From contig NC_090186.1 of the NCBI RefSeq assembly GCF_024679245.1, positions 33,565,446-33,629,445 of the forward strand: a DNA stretch of 64,000 nt. Direction: 5' to 3'. The translations under genes were made by a program, and so were the position numbers. Below, one piece after another: positions 1 to 13,095 of this stretch; positions within the stretch are counted from its first letter, which is position 1; the number at the start of each line of letters is the position of its first letter. Under the pieces are notes generated by a model. The model made no database searches. It saw nothing but the letters and a program-made list of their open reading frames with translations, and was not told the DNA's origin. This DNA comes from Pseudorasbora parva. Its lineage: Eukaryota; Chordata; Actinopteri; Cypriniformes; Gobionidae.

Positions 1-718
1 AATTTCTGTGTCTCTGAGAAAATAAGAAATAATACATTTTCTTAAATTGTACTCAGTCTAGTTTAATAATTTTTTATACGTATTCCTGATTTTTTATTTT
101 TTATTTTAAAATAATTGTATCCATAAAAATTATAAGAAAAAAGCCAAAAGCCCAAAGCCAAAAAAGTCATTTGCAGAGCCCATGGAACTAAAAAGTGGAG
201 TTATGATTAGCGATAGGGTTATGGGTAGGGTTGTTAAGGTGTGATTGGACCATCTAGCAGTAACCATGACGCCCAGCGAGGGGAAACCACCCATTGGCTC
301 TATAGTGAGCAGGCAGCAGCCTCTCAAAAAAACAAAACAAAAAAACAAAAAAACATAGACAGTAAAACCCTCCAAAATGGTTCAGACTGTACTGCCTCTA
401 GGTGGCAGACTTGAGCAGCTGTAATGACGAGCCATAATTCATATAGCTTCAACCTGATCAGCCTAAAAGTCTAGCCTTTAACTAAATGTCTTTTTAATTT
501 TCTAGCTTTAGAGATTATACTTTTTTGTGTTTTACGGTAGAATCTTTATTGTTTAAATTAAATGTTTCTGTTTTTAAAATGAACATATTTTAACAACAGC
601 ATCTATTGAATAGTAAAGTTTATTAGTAAATTTTAGTCCCATTGTACCCTGTTAGTCATTAGTGCTGATCATGTTAAATATGAAACAGATCAATTTGTTT
701 ATTTTAACGGGATATCAT

Positions 719-720
<2 letters not shown>
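1..720. other. intergenic, nothing recognised
   Basis: AT-rich DNA downstream of tnfrsf21, with a purine-rich A/C tract at 329-355. No coding, RNA or transposon signature was recognised. Confidence 0.5.

Positions 721-722
<2 letters not shown>

Positions 723-817
<95 letters not shown>
723..817. repeat. (AT)n-(AC)n microsatellite
   Basis: Pure AT dinucleotides running into a short AC tract. Confidence 0.97.
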
Positions 818-1016
818 TACATAAAGCGGTATAGCACCAAATTTTGGGCCCCGGGTATTGCTGGGCCCCCGTACCAAATACCATAGTTATACCAATTGGT
901 GGGGTATTGCATTTTTATCATAAAAATACTTAAAATGTAAACAAAATAAGCCATTTGTACATAAACTATACAAATGTTAGTGCATGTATAGAAAACTGAC
1001 TTCTAAGGGCACCCCC

Positions 1017-1169
<153 letters not shown>

Positions 1170-2140
1170 TAGTTGGCTAAATTAATCAGAGCGAAACATT
1201 GGCTTCTTTTAATTGTTATAAATTGCCAATTAAATATGTAAAACATAATATCAAATCTCTTATTACATTGATTATGCTTAAAATATACTGCAGGATTTCG
1301 AACAAAAGTATGTGTAATTGTATTGTACCTTTAATGGCCATGTTTCACACTCAAGATAAACTACAATCACTCCAGCATATTTCTTCATCCAAAGATCCTG
1401 GATTTTTCTGTAAAACTGAAAATTATGTCCTACATGACATATCAGAGTCTAATAGTCATAAGTGTCATAAAAACAACAGGCATAATGAATTCTGATGTTA
1501 CAGAAATGACCTGATCATGAACACAAGTAAGTACAAATGTATATACAAATTATATAATATTTTGATTTTTTGCATTGATTTTTAAATCTAAAGATGCTAA
1601 TGTAAATTAATTTTGAAGAAACGTTCACTACAAGAAAAATAAAGGGAAAGTAGACTTATGGGCTAAAATCAATTATGCTTTCATATTATATACTGCATAT
1701 TATTTGTTCATATGTTATTTGCTGAGGACAGCAGATATATTTTTTATATTTTAAAGAAGAAACATATTTAAGTATTCTTACCTTGCCTCTTGAAGCGATA
1801 AATAACGAGGATATGATAGCTGAACTGAAGTTATCTGTCTGAAGATCTGAGTTTTTGTTTCCTTGTGATATTGATCCACCTACACAACATTCCACCTTAC
1901 AGTTTGAAATTTCTTAATGAGTACACCTTTTCAAAACTCATCAAAATAATAAAGACTGAGTTGAGTCACTATAAGTTGAGTAGAGCTTAAATCTGCATAT
2001 GATAGACAAAGTATATTTTTGAGTTTTAATAATAATGGAATTATACACTTATGATTAATCTATCTGCTACATTTACATTTCTTACTGCTTAATACCCAAG
2101 TAAAAAAAACTGTTAACTCTCTACAATAAAGTTCCATTCT
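1170..2140. other. intergenic, nothing recognised
   Basis: AT-rich sequence with only short chance reading frames and no family recognised. Confidence 0.45.
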
Positions 2141-2144
2141 TTAA

Positions 2145-2669
2145 AGGGTTAGTTCACCCAAAAATGAAATTGATGTCATTAATGACTCACCCTAATGTCG
2201 TTCCACACCGTAAGACCTTTGTTCATCAATGATTCGGGTCGGCAATGTCACGTGATTTCAGCAGTTCAGATCGCATCAAACCACCAAACTGCTGAAATCA
2301 CGTAACATTGGCGACCCGAATCATTGATCGATTCACACCGTTTGAATCTTTTTGGAGAAACACGGGAAGAGAGGACAATGCTGAATAAATTCATAGTTTT
2401 TGATATTTTTGGACCAAAATGTATTTTCGATGCTTCAAGAGACTCTGATCAACCAACTGATGTCACATATGGACCACTTTGATGATGTTTTTATTCCATT
2501 TCTGGACATGGACAGTAAAGTGGGCATTAACTGCATATGCTCTGGGACTAAAATATAAAATATCTTAAACTGTGTTCCGATGATGAACAGAGGTCGTACG
2601 GGTGAGGAACGACATTCATTCAATTGAGTCATTAATGACATCAATTTCATTTTTGGGTGAACTAACCCT
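2145..2669. mobile_element. TTAA-flanked MITE with internal palindrome
   Basis: Terminal inverted repeats start AGGGTTAGTTCACCCAAAAA and are flanked by TTAA on both sides (2141-2144, 2670-2673). The inverted arms run well over 60 bp (TTGATGTCATTAATGACTCA at both ends). An inner palindrome around GATTTCAGCAGTT lies at 2223-2331. The TTAA duplication is typical of Kolobok/piggyBac-type transposition. No transposase is encoded. The same terminal family recurs at 21280, 32686, 40126 and 43723. Confidence 0.88.
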
Positions 2670-2789
2670 TTAACTACATCCCAGGATCAGTACTATTAGT
2701 AGTAGCACTAGTATGCATTAGTAATGTTTATTTTCTAAGACACATTTATAAAAGTTATGCTACGCTAAATCTGGCTTAATCTAAGCCCT

Positions 2790-3020
2790 TTATGTGAAAC
2801 CAAGCCAACAATGAATAACACTTCTACAGCATTTATTAATATTAGATAATGCTAATCTTAACATTTATAAATGTTGTATTTGTTATCATTAGTTAATGCA
2901 CCGTGAAGTAACACTAGCATTAATAAAGTTTAATAAATACTGTAAAAATATATTGCTCATTGTTAGTTCATGTTAATGTATTAACTAATGTCAACAAATG
3001 AGACTTCATTGTAAAGTGGA
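2790..3020. mobile_element. interspersed repeat fragment
   Basis: Contains TGTTAGTTCATGTTAATG and TCAACAAATGAGACTTCATT, a terminal sequence I associate with a widespread teleost DNA-element family. Ends are not defined. Confidence 0.4.
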
Positions 3021-3370
3021 TGACTGCAAATGTAGTACAAGAAGGGAACAAGTGATTCAGTTCCTGCACTGACTGCATTCTTTTTTGTTACATTCTTTCT
3101 TCTTTTTTCTAGAAAAGTTCCTAAGGTTATAAGTTCAATTTGAGAGAATCCGGTACTTAGGTACTTTTTCAAAGCTTACATTTTTCCTGATTCATACTTG
3201 ACTGGTTGTTGCTGTTTTTTTTTTTTGTTTTTTTTATGAAATTAATTACTGTTGCTTAAAGGTTAAATGCCTAGATTACTTTTATCACAAGCGAGCCGAA
3301 TCCCACTCTTACTCTGTGTCAGAATAGACTTTATAAACTGATAAGAACAAAAGATTTATGTTATTAATAG

Positions 3371-6300
3371 CAGGGGCGTAGCCAGAACATTTTTTCAGGG
3401 GTGGCCAGGTAAGACCCAGGGATTTTATTGGGGTCGCCAAATAAATACTACTATGACATGCTGTAACAAAGCAAATTCTACGAAAAATATAGATCACAAA
3501 CGAACAAAAATGTGTACTGTATGTTGATCATTTTAGGGAAAGAGACAAAAAACTTTAAGTCAGAAAAAAAATCCTAAACAAAATGAACAAGTCGTTCACA
3601 CATGAACAAAATTCTCGAACTTTTTATACTTACTGCTTTGTCCTTTGCTAAGCAAAATGTTGCCTGAAGAAAACAGATAAAGAACCATTACAAAAAGAGA
3701 AAAGTTACAAAATTGAAACAACATAGAAGTTTGTACAAAAGAAACTTTTGCATTTTTCTATGAACAAATGCTAAATTAATTATTAAATAAAGTAAATTAA
3801 TTAATTAAACTATTATTTAAATCCAATGTCTCCTTGTAAAGATTTTTTTTTTATGTTTGCAGATACAACTTATGCAGCCTATTGTCACGCCCCAGTGATG
3901 ATGATAATGAAGAAGGACGAGGAAGATGACTTCAGTAAACAACACTTTAACGGATACTTCACCACTGGTTAACATAGACGTAAATCAGGACAGGTATAGA
4001 GACAGGTCTACTGACGATGACAGACAAAGACAGAGTGAACACAGAGGAACTAAATACACACATTGATGAGAACATAATGAGGGGGACAGGTGATATAGAT
4101 GATGACTAATCAACATAACAGGGCTAAACTAAACTAGTGAGGGATGACGGTGGCAACAGACAGACAGACATGTGACACCTATAGAGACATACCTGGTGGG
4201 CAGTGACTAACTTCATGAGTGTTTTGGCTCATCTCTGATTCTGGTCTGATCTGAGCTGTCTTTGTAGAGCTCTCCACATGCTCCGTCTCTGCCTGAAACT
4301 CTGCTTCCTCATCGCCTCTTTTAGCACCAGACATTTCCACTGCTACTGTCCTCTCTGTATCAGGTTTTCTCCCTGCCTCTTTGTCATTTTCAGTTCTAAT
4401 GGTACTAGTCCTTTTTGTAAAAAAAGAAATGTATCCAACTATCTTCCTTTGCTTTCCAGTTCAGACAAACAGACAAAGAAACAATTGTATTATTATTCAT
4501 TTAAACATACTTACACAGCAGTGACATAGTCATAATGTAAGTGTATATGTAATGTTTGTGGTACCTTTTTTTAATTCACTTGCTAACATTTGCAGTAACT
4601 TTAGCTAACATTAGCTAATTTATATGATTAATAGAGAGTATGCGCATATGGTATTCACTTTGGTGAGTAATGAAACCAATCACAGTCACAGACATGTTTG
4701 TTGACTTCTAAAATGCAATGGCCAATCACAGGTGTTGAAGTTAGAATCCACTCACCACCTGAGTTTTTGTCCAACGACGAGGCCTGTACATGCACTAATA
4801 GACCTAATAGACCTTATTCACAGCAGCGCCTTCTTTATGAAAGAAATTAGTATGAAAGTGAGGCTGCAGGGATAGACATCTCTTCAGTGTGGTTGTACTG
4901 TTATTTAATGTATTTTTGGATTGTTCTGCTTATGAAACACTGCAAAAATATATTTCAAAGATGTTTCAGTAGACAAAAAAGCTGTGGAAAATGATAAGTG
5001 ATTTAGGAGCTTTATACAGCCTTTTACAGCGGATGCCATTGAAATGGTAAGTCTTACCCTCATAGCCTCACTTTCAAACCTGGAAATTTTCCATTTTTCC
5101 AGATGATCAAACCTGTCATGGTGCTGCTCTGAATAAGGTCTATACTCCAAGTGTAGACATGTAAGAAATTGATTGGTTAATATAACAGCACTTGAGATCA
5201 CGTTCACTGAATGACTGACAGCTTTTAGTGATTAGGGAATGCTCTTTGCACACTATCTAGGCGATATAAGACAATATTAATAGGCCTATGATATATTCAG
5301 TATTTGAATAAAACTTTTATTTTCCATTCATGACAATATTTATGTATCGAAATCAGGCTCACCTCCACCCTCTCCTTGAGGGGACCCTCAAAATTAATTC
5401 AAAATAAATTTGAATAAGGCCGGCCACAAAATGATTCTAATTGGCCTCTTTGCATTGAATTTCTCTAGTTTAACCTTAATTACTACACTAATTGTAATTT
5501 AAATAATATAAATATTAGAAGAACATAAGTGGTCATTACTAGACCATAATTATTGCACAAATAGTATTTATTACCAAAAGATCTCCTCAAAATATTCAAT
5601 AAATATTACTAAACTAAAATATAGTTTATTTTTTATTTAATTGAAAAAATGGTGTACGGTCACATTTGACTATGATAGTAAGGAATATCTCAGGGCTAAA
5701 TACAAGAGCATAACATTACAATGTTGCATCTCTGTCACTCTCCAAATGCAGTTGATGTAATAATCAATGCACACTATGCTGTACTGTTTACCAAAAATGG
5801 CTGCAAATACCTGTATAGTGAAGCTGTTGTCTATTCAAGTGTTTCCCAACCTTTTTTCAGTCATGGCACCTCCTCGCATAAGTTACGCTAGGGATGTAAC
5901 AGTACAGATTGCTCACGGTTCGCTTTGTATCACGGTTAGGTTCACGTTTTTAGAACAGTTCGGTTTGCTATGTTCAGGGGGGAAAGAACTACTGTCAAAT
6001 AAAAGTAAAGAAAATAAGAACAAATAACTTAAATACAAGCAGCAGCACAAATAAATACCATTGAGCAAAGATAAGAATAAAAAAAAACAATGCTTTTCAA
6101 GTTTTTCATGTAGGTCTAACATTAGATTTTAGGTAGAGAAATGGAATAAAGTAATCAAATGTAAAATAAATGCATATTTAACTGTTTAAATTAAAAATGA
6201 ATCCTTATATAACATTCAAAAGTGTGATATCCTTATTTATTTATTTTAAATTAAACAGACAGCAGTAAAGGCTACTGCCCCTTTAAGACCTACTACACAG

Positions 6301-6580
6301 ATATGCGTCTTCTTTCTGAAAACTTACTGTGATTGACGTGACGAATTAAATCGTAAGAATCCGCTGCAGGGCGAAGGTCCTGTCGAACTGGTTTCGGGGG
6401 GAAGCTGTTCAGAATAGCGAACTTTGCGCAGACTTTGTGTGAGAGCGGCGATTTCAACGTCAACTCTTTGTCATACTCAAGTGCTTTTCAGCTTGCACAA
6501 CAGGGGTGGCCAAAAGGGTTGCCAGGCTTCAAACAGATGTGGCACTGGCTACCCATGGCCACCCCTTAGCTACGCCCCTG
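3371..6580. mobile_element. hAT-like element with CAGGGGCGTAGC inverted termini
   Basis: Starts CAGGGGCGTAGCCAGAAC and ends TTAGCTACGCCCCTG; both subterminal parts contain GGGGTGGCC in opposite orientation. CAGGG-type termini are usual for hAT. No clean 8-bp duplication is visible, so the ends may have drifted. On the minus strand, about 4410-4200 reads from an ATG as MSGAKRGDEEAEFQ and on, possibly the start of a decayed transposase. Inside are a MITE (4809-5141) and another hAT-like start (GGGATGTAACAGTAC at about 5891). Confidence 0.65.
4809..5141. mobile_element. MITE nested in the 3371-6580 element
   Basis: 333-bp inverted repeat: AGACCTTATTCACAGCAGC at the left, and GTGCTGCTCTGAATAAGGTCT at the right. 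The sequence between is partly palindromic. Non-coding. Confidence 0.7.
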
Positions 6581-6777
6581 TATTTGGGACACTTCACATT
6601 TTAGGCCTACAGATATTAAGAGTGTGTTGTAGTACATTTAAATGAAATGGAATTAGTGTTAATTGCCAGTCCATGGTGGGGGTAGTGTTGTGGGATGTGT
6701 CTCCAATGTGTTTAGTTTAGGACAGCTCAGTGCGTGTGTGTGAAGGAGGGTGTTCTGAATATTTTTTCGGCATAGTG

Positions 6778-7008
6778 GCGGCAGTGGCTCAGTGGTTCAT
6801 GTAGGTTGTCTACAAACCAGAAGGTTGGTGGTTCAATCCCCGGTTCCACTTGACCAAGTGTCGAAGTGTCCATGAGCAAGACACCTAACCCCAGCTGCTC
6901 CCGACGAGCTGGATGGTGGCTGACATCGCCGTCGGTGTATGAATGGGTGAATGTGAGGCAAACATGTAAAGCGCTTTGGATAAAAGCGCTATTTAAATGT
7001 AGTCCATT
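6778..7008 (+). mobile_element. tRNA-derived SINE with L2-type 3' tail
   Basis: Begins with a tRNA-like part: A-box-like GTGGCTCAGTGG and B-box-like GGTTCAATCCC. It then has a body and a tail TGTAAAGCGCTTTGGATAAA followed by GCGCTATTTAAATG. This stem-loop tail resembles those of L2-group LINEs, which mobilise such SINEs. Placement immediately before an L2 fragment may be coincidence. Confidence 0.8.
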
Positions 7009-7928
7009 TTTCAGTCTTTAATTCTCCTTGACTAATAGGAAAGGGAGAAGGACTGGTTTCTATTTTGAAAAAACATTTTTAATTGTACTTTGATTAAGTT
7101 TCAGCAGTTTGTAAGCTTTGAACTGGAAACTTTTGAAATCCAATCAACAACACCTATCCTCTGTGCTGTTATCTATCGAACACCAGGAGCAAATAAGTAC
7201 TGTATTTCAGAACTGGCTACTCTCTTTGCAGATATTATTTTAAAATATGATAACGTGTGTGCTGTCCAACAAACCACCTAGCAAAATACTTAAATTGAAT
7301 TGACTTCAGCAAATGATGAAGGGGCCTACGCATAACCGGGGACACGCTGGACTTGATTCTGTCCTTTGGCTTAGATATCAAGGACATTTTCATTCATGAC
7401 TTTTGTTATCTGACCACAATCCAGTCTTAAGTTCCGTCTCTCTTCCTTGCCAACTGAAAGAAATTTGTCCAGTTAAAAAATGGCTTCGTCCACTAATGCC
7501 CAATTCATATTTGGATTTCAATGTTTCTTTCATGGAGAAGTTACAGTTTGTTCAAGTGGATCTTGTATCTCCACATCTTGATGTAGAAGAAGCTGTTAAT
7601 ACTTTTAATGTTGTATGCAAAGAAACATTAGACTGTGTTGCTCCTTTGAGACAGGTATGTAGAAAAAGTTAGTCTGCTCCATGGTACAATGAAGAGGTGA
7701 AATTGTTACGAAGACAGTGTAGAAGATATGAACGCAAATGAAAGAGAGATAAATAACACATTTCTTATAAAAGGTTAAGAGACTCCTTAGGTAAATTCCA
7801 GCGGGCTGTAAAAAACTGCCGACATTAGAGGTGCCTGGAGATACATCCATAGAGCTATGTGAAGGCCTTTTAGAATTGTTTGTTGGGTGTATTTCTGAGA
7901 TAAGAAAGAATATACAACAGTGTTCATA

Positions 7929-9101
7929 CACTCACATTAAGGATTATTAGGAACACCTGTTTAATTTCTCATTAATGCAATTATCTAATCAACCAATCAC
8001 ATGGCAGTTGCTTCAATGCATTTAGGGGTGTGGTCCTGGTCAAGACAATCTCCTGAACTCCAAACTGAATGTCAGAATAGGAAAGAAAGGTGATTTAAGC
8101 TATTTTCAGTGTGGCATGGTTATTAGTGCTAGACGGGCTGGTCTGAATATTTCACAATCTGCTCAGTTACTGGGATTTTCACGCACAACCTTTTCTAGGA
8201 TTTACAAAGAATGGTGTAAAAAGGGGAAAAAAACATCCAGTATGCGGCAGTCCTGTGGGCGAAAATCCCTTGTTGATGTTAGAGGTCAGATGAGAATGGG
8301 CCGGCTGATTCAAGCTGATAGAAGAGCAACTTTGACTGAAATAACCACTCGTTACAACCGAGGTATGCAGCAAAGCATTTGTGAAGCACAACCTTGAGGC
8401 GGATGGGCTACAGCAGCAGAAGACCCCACCGGGTACCACTCATCTCCACGACAAATAGGAAAAAGAGGCTACAATTTGCACAAGCTCACCAAAATTGGAC
8501 AGTTGAAGACTGGAAAAATGTTGTCTGGTCTGATGAGTCTCGATTGCTGTTGAGACATTGAGATGGAGTCTGAATTTGGCGTAAACAGAATGAGAACATG
8601 GCTTTATAATGCATTGTGCAGGCTGGCGGTGGTGGTGTAATGGTGTGGGGTGTTTTCTGGGCACACTTTAGGCCCCTTAGTGCCAACTGGACATCCCTTA
8701 AATGCCACAACCTACCTGAGCATTGTTTCTGACCATGTTCATCCCTTTATGTACCCATCCTCTGATAATGCACAATGTCACAAAGATTGAATCATTTCAA
8801 ATTGGTTTCTTGAACATGACAATGAGTTCACTCTACTAAAATGGCCCCCACAGTCACCAGATCTCAACCCAATAGAGCATCTTTGGGATGTGGTGGAACA
8901 GGAGCTTCATGACCTGGATGTGCATCCCACAAATCTCCATCAACTGCAAGATGCTATCCTGTCAATATGGGCCAACATTTCTAAAGAATGCTTTCAGCAC
9001 CTTGTTGAATATATGCCACTTAGAATTAAGGCAGTTCTGAAGGCGAAAGGGGGTCAGAATCAGTATTAGCATGGTGTTCCTAATAATCCTTTAGGTGCGT
9101 G
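7929..9101 (+). mobile_element. Tc1-like transposon with TIRs and TA duplication, inside the L2
   Basis: Near-identical terminal inverted repeats of about 29 bp (AAGGATTATTAGGAACACC at 7939 and its complement at about 9073-9092), flanked by TA. The remnant transposase reads N-terminal HTH SARRAGLNISQSAQLLGFSR (8125-8185), then VVWSDESR (about 8522), GGVMVWGVF (about 8635), and SPDLNPIEHLWDVVEQEL (8850-8910) with the catalytic Glu kept. Internal stops and frameshifts make it inactive. 1173 bp is about 0.4 kb less than full-length Tc1-like elements, so some sequence is deleted. Confidence 0.92.
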
Positions 9102-9728
9102 TATGCCTATAGATACAGTTCTAATTCATGCTGTGTTGACTGATTTTGTCTGATCTCCCTAGCTATGCTTTTAGATATTGTATAGCTTAAGCCAACATCT
9201 TCCCCTCAAGATATTGTTCCCACAACCCTATTTAAGAAAGTCATTGAGTTGATTGGTCCATTTGTATTAACTATAATTATTAAGAGTCTTAAGTCTGGAA
9301 TTGTTCCTACTTATTCTAAACATACTATAGTACACCCTTGTTGAACAAAACAAACCTAGACATGAGTGTGCTGTGCAATTATAGACCTCTTTCAAAGCTT
9401 CCTTTTTTAGCAAAGATTTTAGAGAAAACAGTCTTTAATCAGCTTGAATCCTTCCACTGAAAATTTTCAGTCAGGGTTTAAAAAACAACACCATAGCACA
9501 GAATCTGCACTATTGAAAGTACTGAATGACTTTTTATTGCTACTGATCAGGGTAATGTGTCTGTACTTTTACTATTGGATCTGTCAGCAGCGTTTGATAC
9601 TATTGACCACAACATTCTGCTCTCACGCCTAGAAAATTATGTAGAGATTTGAGGAAATTGCCTGAAATGGATCAGGTCTTATTTTGGAAACAGAAATGTT
9701 TCTGTTTAGATGGGGGAATTTACATCTA

Positions 9729-11058
9729 CACTGAAAAAAAATTTGGAGTGACATTTACTTAAAAAAAGCTAGGCAACTTTTTCCACACAGAAAGTGCGTG
9801 TAATCAGGGTATTCTCACAAAAATGCGTATAAATAGTACGAGTGTGCAATACGCCCCACCACCCTAAACCTACCCAAGCGCGTGTCATATATACGCCATA
9901 AAGAGCGTATCATATGCACACAAAAAACAGCGTATCATATGCACGCCAAAATGAGTTTTGGCGTATACATTCCACGACATTGCACACTCGTACTATTTAT
10001 ACGCATTTATGTGTGATCGGGTTGGTGTAATCTTTACACAGGCTATTCTAAGTAATATTTACTTACTAGAACCACTTATTTTTTATGTAAAATACACAAG
10101 TAAATTGCACTGGCAATACTCATCTATAGATTGTAACTTTCACTCAGATTACCATTGCATCCAATTACAAAACCCATGTGAACATGGCTGATATTTCTGA
10201 GTTTTGCATGATGCACCCAGAATGCATTGTGGCATGAAGCATGTCACCATTGTTGAGATTCTTAGGCTGAATCTTGATATCTGTGTGTGAGAAAAGCTTG
10301 CAGGAGTTCAAAGTGCTTAGTGTACAGTCTGTTATAAAATGTATTCAACTTGTCTGGTTAAAACTGTGCTGGATCTTTTCTAGAATAAAACAAGGTTAAT
10401 AGTATATTGCTCATACTCAGGTATAAGATTGGTGAAATAAGCCACTACACAATGATCTTATTCTGATCATTAAGCAGCCAAAAGCATCTGATCATGTTTT
10501 TTCTGCTTCTCTTGCCATAGCAAACTCAGTCAGAGCAGTGAGAGAAACACTAACATTAAAAAGTCGCCAAACTGCTCAACTAAAGAAAACACTAATCGCC
10601 ATAATGGTGACATAAAAAATCTCTATTAATTCTCAATAAGAGCTTATGTAGCTTTAGCTACCGTTATTGTGATTAAAACTCGCGTTCAGTTAAAAGTCAA
10701 AACTTATTGAGAATAAGTCAGCCACATAAAAGCAACATCCCAAAATGACCGTCTCTGCCACCACTGAACAAGTGGGATCTTTGCGAAAAATCTGTGCGCA
10801 TTTTCAAAAGTACTTTGCTTTTCAGATTATAATTGACTTAATATTTTAGGTGAATGTGCTGACTATAAAACATTAAATATTATTTGTAAATATATGATAA
10901 AATTTGCTCTTTTTTTCTCAGTTAATTTATTACATGAATAGACTGTGTACATTTTACTTAAGATATATAGTTCCAACTTAAACTTGATTTTACAATGTAA
11001 TAATTACATGAATTAATGTAATAGATTTTACCATACCACAAAATCATTTTTTTCAGTG
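9729..11058. mobile_element. TA-flanked non-autonomous element interrupting the L2 reverse transcriptase
   Basis: Termini CACTGAAAAAA and TTTTTTCAGTG with TA on each side. Removing it together with one TA restores the L2 frame across the join (FTSTSALVSCG), which proves the boundaries. 1330 bp with no recognisable transposase. It holds a second palindromic insertion at 9814-10015. Confidence 0.88.
9814..10015. repeat. palindrome nested in the 9729-11058 element
   Basis: The left arm (9814-9849) contains ATGCGTATAAATAGTACGAG; the right arm (9978-10015) is nearly its exact complement. The loop carries repeated GCGTATCATATGCAC units. It looks like a MITE inside a MITE inside a LINE. Confidence 0.85.
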
Positions 11059-11639
11059 TACTTCAGCGTTGGTATCATGTGGTATTTCACAAGGATCCAT
11101 TTTAGCACCAGTATTTTTTTTTCACTGTATGCTTCTGTTAGTTCAAATCATGAGGAAATACTGTATTATTTTCATTGTTATGCAGAAAACACCCAGCTGT
11201 ACCTTCCATTAATGCCTACTGTCTCTTTGGCTGTAGAAAGACTAGTTAAATGTTTGACGAGATTAAGCTGTGGATGTCCACTAATTTTTTTATGTTTAAA
11301 TGAAACAAAAACAGAATTGGTTTTATTCGGCCCTTCCGAGTCCTTCGATACATCCAAAATTGACTTGAGTGCATTTTCACCTTTTCGGATGCATCAGGTA
11401 AAAACTTTTGGTATAATTTGTGATAGTGCTCTAAAATTTTAAAAACAGATAAACAAAGTCATTAAAACTAGTTTCTTTTTTTTAGACTGATCGCTAAAAT
11501 CAAGTCCTTTGTGTCACAGAAGGACCTGGAAAAAGATAATCTATGCTTTTATTTTTCTCGAGACTCTAGATTAGATATAATTTAAATTTCTAAAAACCTT
11601 ATTAAATGTGTAAACCATATTGATATCCTACCCATTCTG

Positions 11640-13095
11640 ATCCGCTGCACTGCAAGCATGCACTATTGGCGCTGGAAGCAGGAAACTGAGCCAACTCTCC
11701 AATACATCACCTGTTCGTAGACAACATGGGAAGAAAGAGGGAGATCATAGAATCTCCCAAATGTGTTGGGTGTCGCCGAACTTGCAGCTCTGCAGATGTC
11801 TGCCAGCGAGGCACCTTGCGCCAACGTCCAGAAGGAGGCAACACTCTGAGTGGAGTGAGCCTTCACCCCAAGGGGGCATAGCTTGCCTTGGGACTGATAC
11901 ACCAAGATGACGGCATCCTCTATCCAGTGGGACAACCTCTGGTTAGAGACAGCCTTTCCTTTCTGCTGGACTACATAATAGACAAATACTGACCTGAGGT
12001 CCTGAAACGCATTGTGCGGTCTACATTGGGATGGGTCTGTCTCCTCCAGGGGCAGTACTTGCAAGTTCACCACCTGGTCCCTGAAAGGAGTGGTGGGAAC
12101 TTTGGGCACAGGCCAGGGTCTCAGGATCACATGAGAGTAGGCCGGCCCAAACTCGGAAGGGGTGTTAAGATAAGAAAGAAGTCCCAAGAGGGAATGGGGT
12201 GAGGTTGAGAAGGGTTCAGCCACCTTGCACCTGATGACCAGGCTCTGCTTTCCCACAGACTTTTCTTCTACTGTGTTGTAATGTGTGACGATAACAGCAA
12301 CATACACTTTAGGGTGGAGGGAGACAGCCTTTGTTCCAACCCATCTTGCAGAAAGGAAAGGACCTTGTCAGAACCGGACTCTGATCAGGTTCCACTTCCT
12401 AGTTTAAGCGCGCCTTGTACAGAGGTCTCTAGCTGAAGTGATAGTGTCTACTACCACAGGGGTTAGGTCACTAAAAAGCAGAGCAGAGACCACCTTGATG
12501 GTTGATGTATGCAATGGTCAAGGTGTACTGGTCTGGACCAGTATAGGCTTGTCCCGCAGCCTGGTGGAGGTAAGGAATACTGCTAGCAATTTGAGACAAT
12601 TGCTATGCCACTGCAGTCTAGGTCCTGTCCAGAAGCAGCATGCCTGTTGGACACGGCACCCTGGTAGAAGGCATCTGTTGACTGGACAACATGACTGGAC
12701 ACTTGTTCTAGGGGACAACACAATACAAAGAAATCATCTCCACAAGGGAGAGTTGGCTCTTTTGACCCAGTTGACATAAAGCCACAGATGGCTGAGGTGT
12801 CTGAGCACCAGGTCCTGGTGTTCGCTGATCTCGCAAGTGGGCCAGGATGAGCCAGTCGTCAAGATGGTTGAGGATGCGAACATCCTCTTCCTGCAACAAG
12901 GTAAAGGTGGCCTCTAACCTTTGTAAAAATGTAGGGCGACAGGGACAGCCCAAATGTGTAGACCTTGCATCTCCTGAACACAAAGCAACGGTTTGTGTCA
13001 AGAGAGAATTGATACATGAAAGTATGCATCCTTCAGGTCGATTACTGCATTTAAAAAGGCATTTGAAAAGGCATTTCTGCGTTAACATTTTGAAC
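11640..13095 (-). mobile_element. DIRS-type retrotransposon remnant (RT and tyrosine recombinase)
   Basis: Minus strand, 5' to 3': VIDLKDAYFHVSI (about 13050-13010) and LNHLDDWLILA (about 12875-12840), DIRS reverse transcriptase motifs; then, after frameshifts, a tyrosine recombinase piece at about 12020-11680 with RLSHWIEDAVILVYQSQGK, CPLGVKAHSTQSVAS, GASLADICRAA and TPNTFGRFYDL. In active DIRS the recombinase has HSTR; here the Arg is Gln, and the usual YLDD of the RT is HLDD. The element is truncated, and no terminal repeats are seen. It is inactive. Confidence 0.85.

Larger units (their letters stand above)
7080..11640 (+). mobile_element. L2-type LINE, decayed and interrupted twice
   Basis: Translated fragments in order: endonuclease piece with VIYRTPGANKYCISEL (7160-7240); SDHNPVLSSVSL (about 7410); YNEEVKLLRRQCRRYERK (7690-7740); reverse transcriptase with YRPLSKLPFLAKILEKT (about 9380-9430), LLDLSAAFDTIDHNILLSRL (about 9570-9630), QGSILAPV (about 11090) and FHCYAENTQLYLPL (11180-11215); then RLIAKIKSF (about 11485). 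Stops and frameshifts occur throughout. The 5' end and 3' tail are missing or unrecognised. A Tc1-like element (7929-9101) and a MITE (9729-11058) split it into three. Confidence 0.87.

Noticed and set aside
8116..8397. Possible functional HTH protein gene
   Set aside because: N-terminal remnant of a Tc1-like transposase bounded by TIRs and interrupted downstream.
11663..12307. 214-codon minus-strand frame as a host recombinase gene
   Set aside because: Matches a DIRS recombinase with a lost catalytic Arg, lies beside decayed DIRS reverse transcriptase, and has no promoter or splice context.
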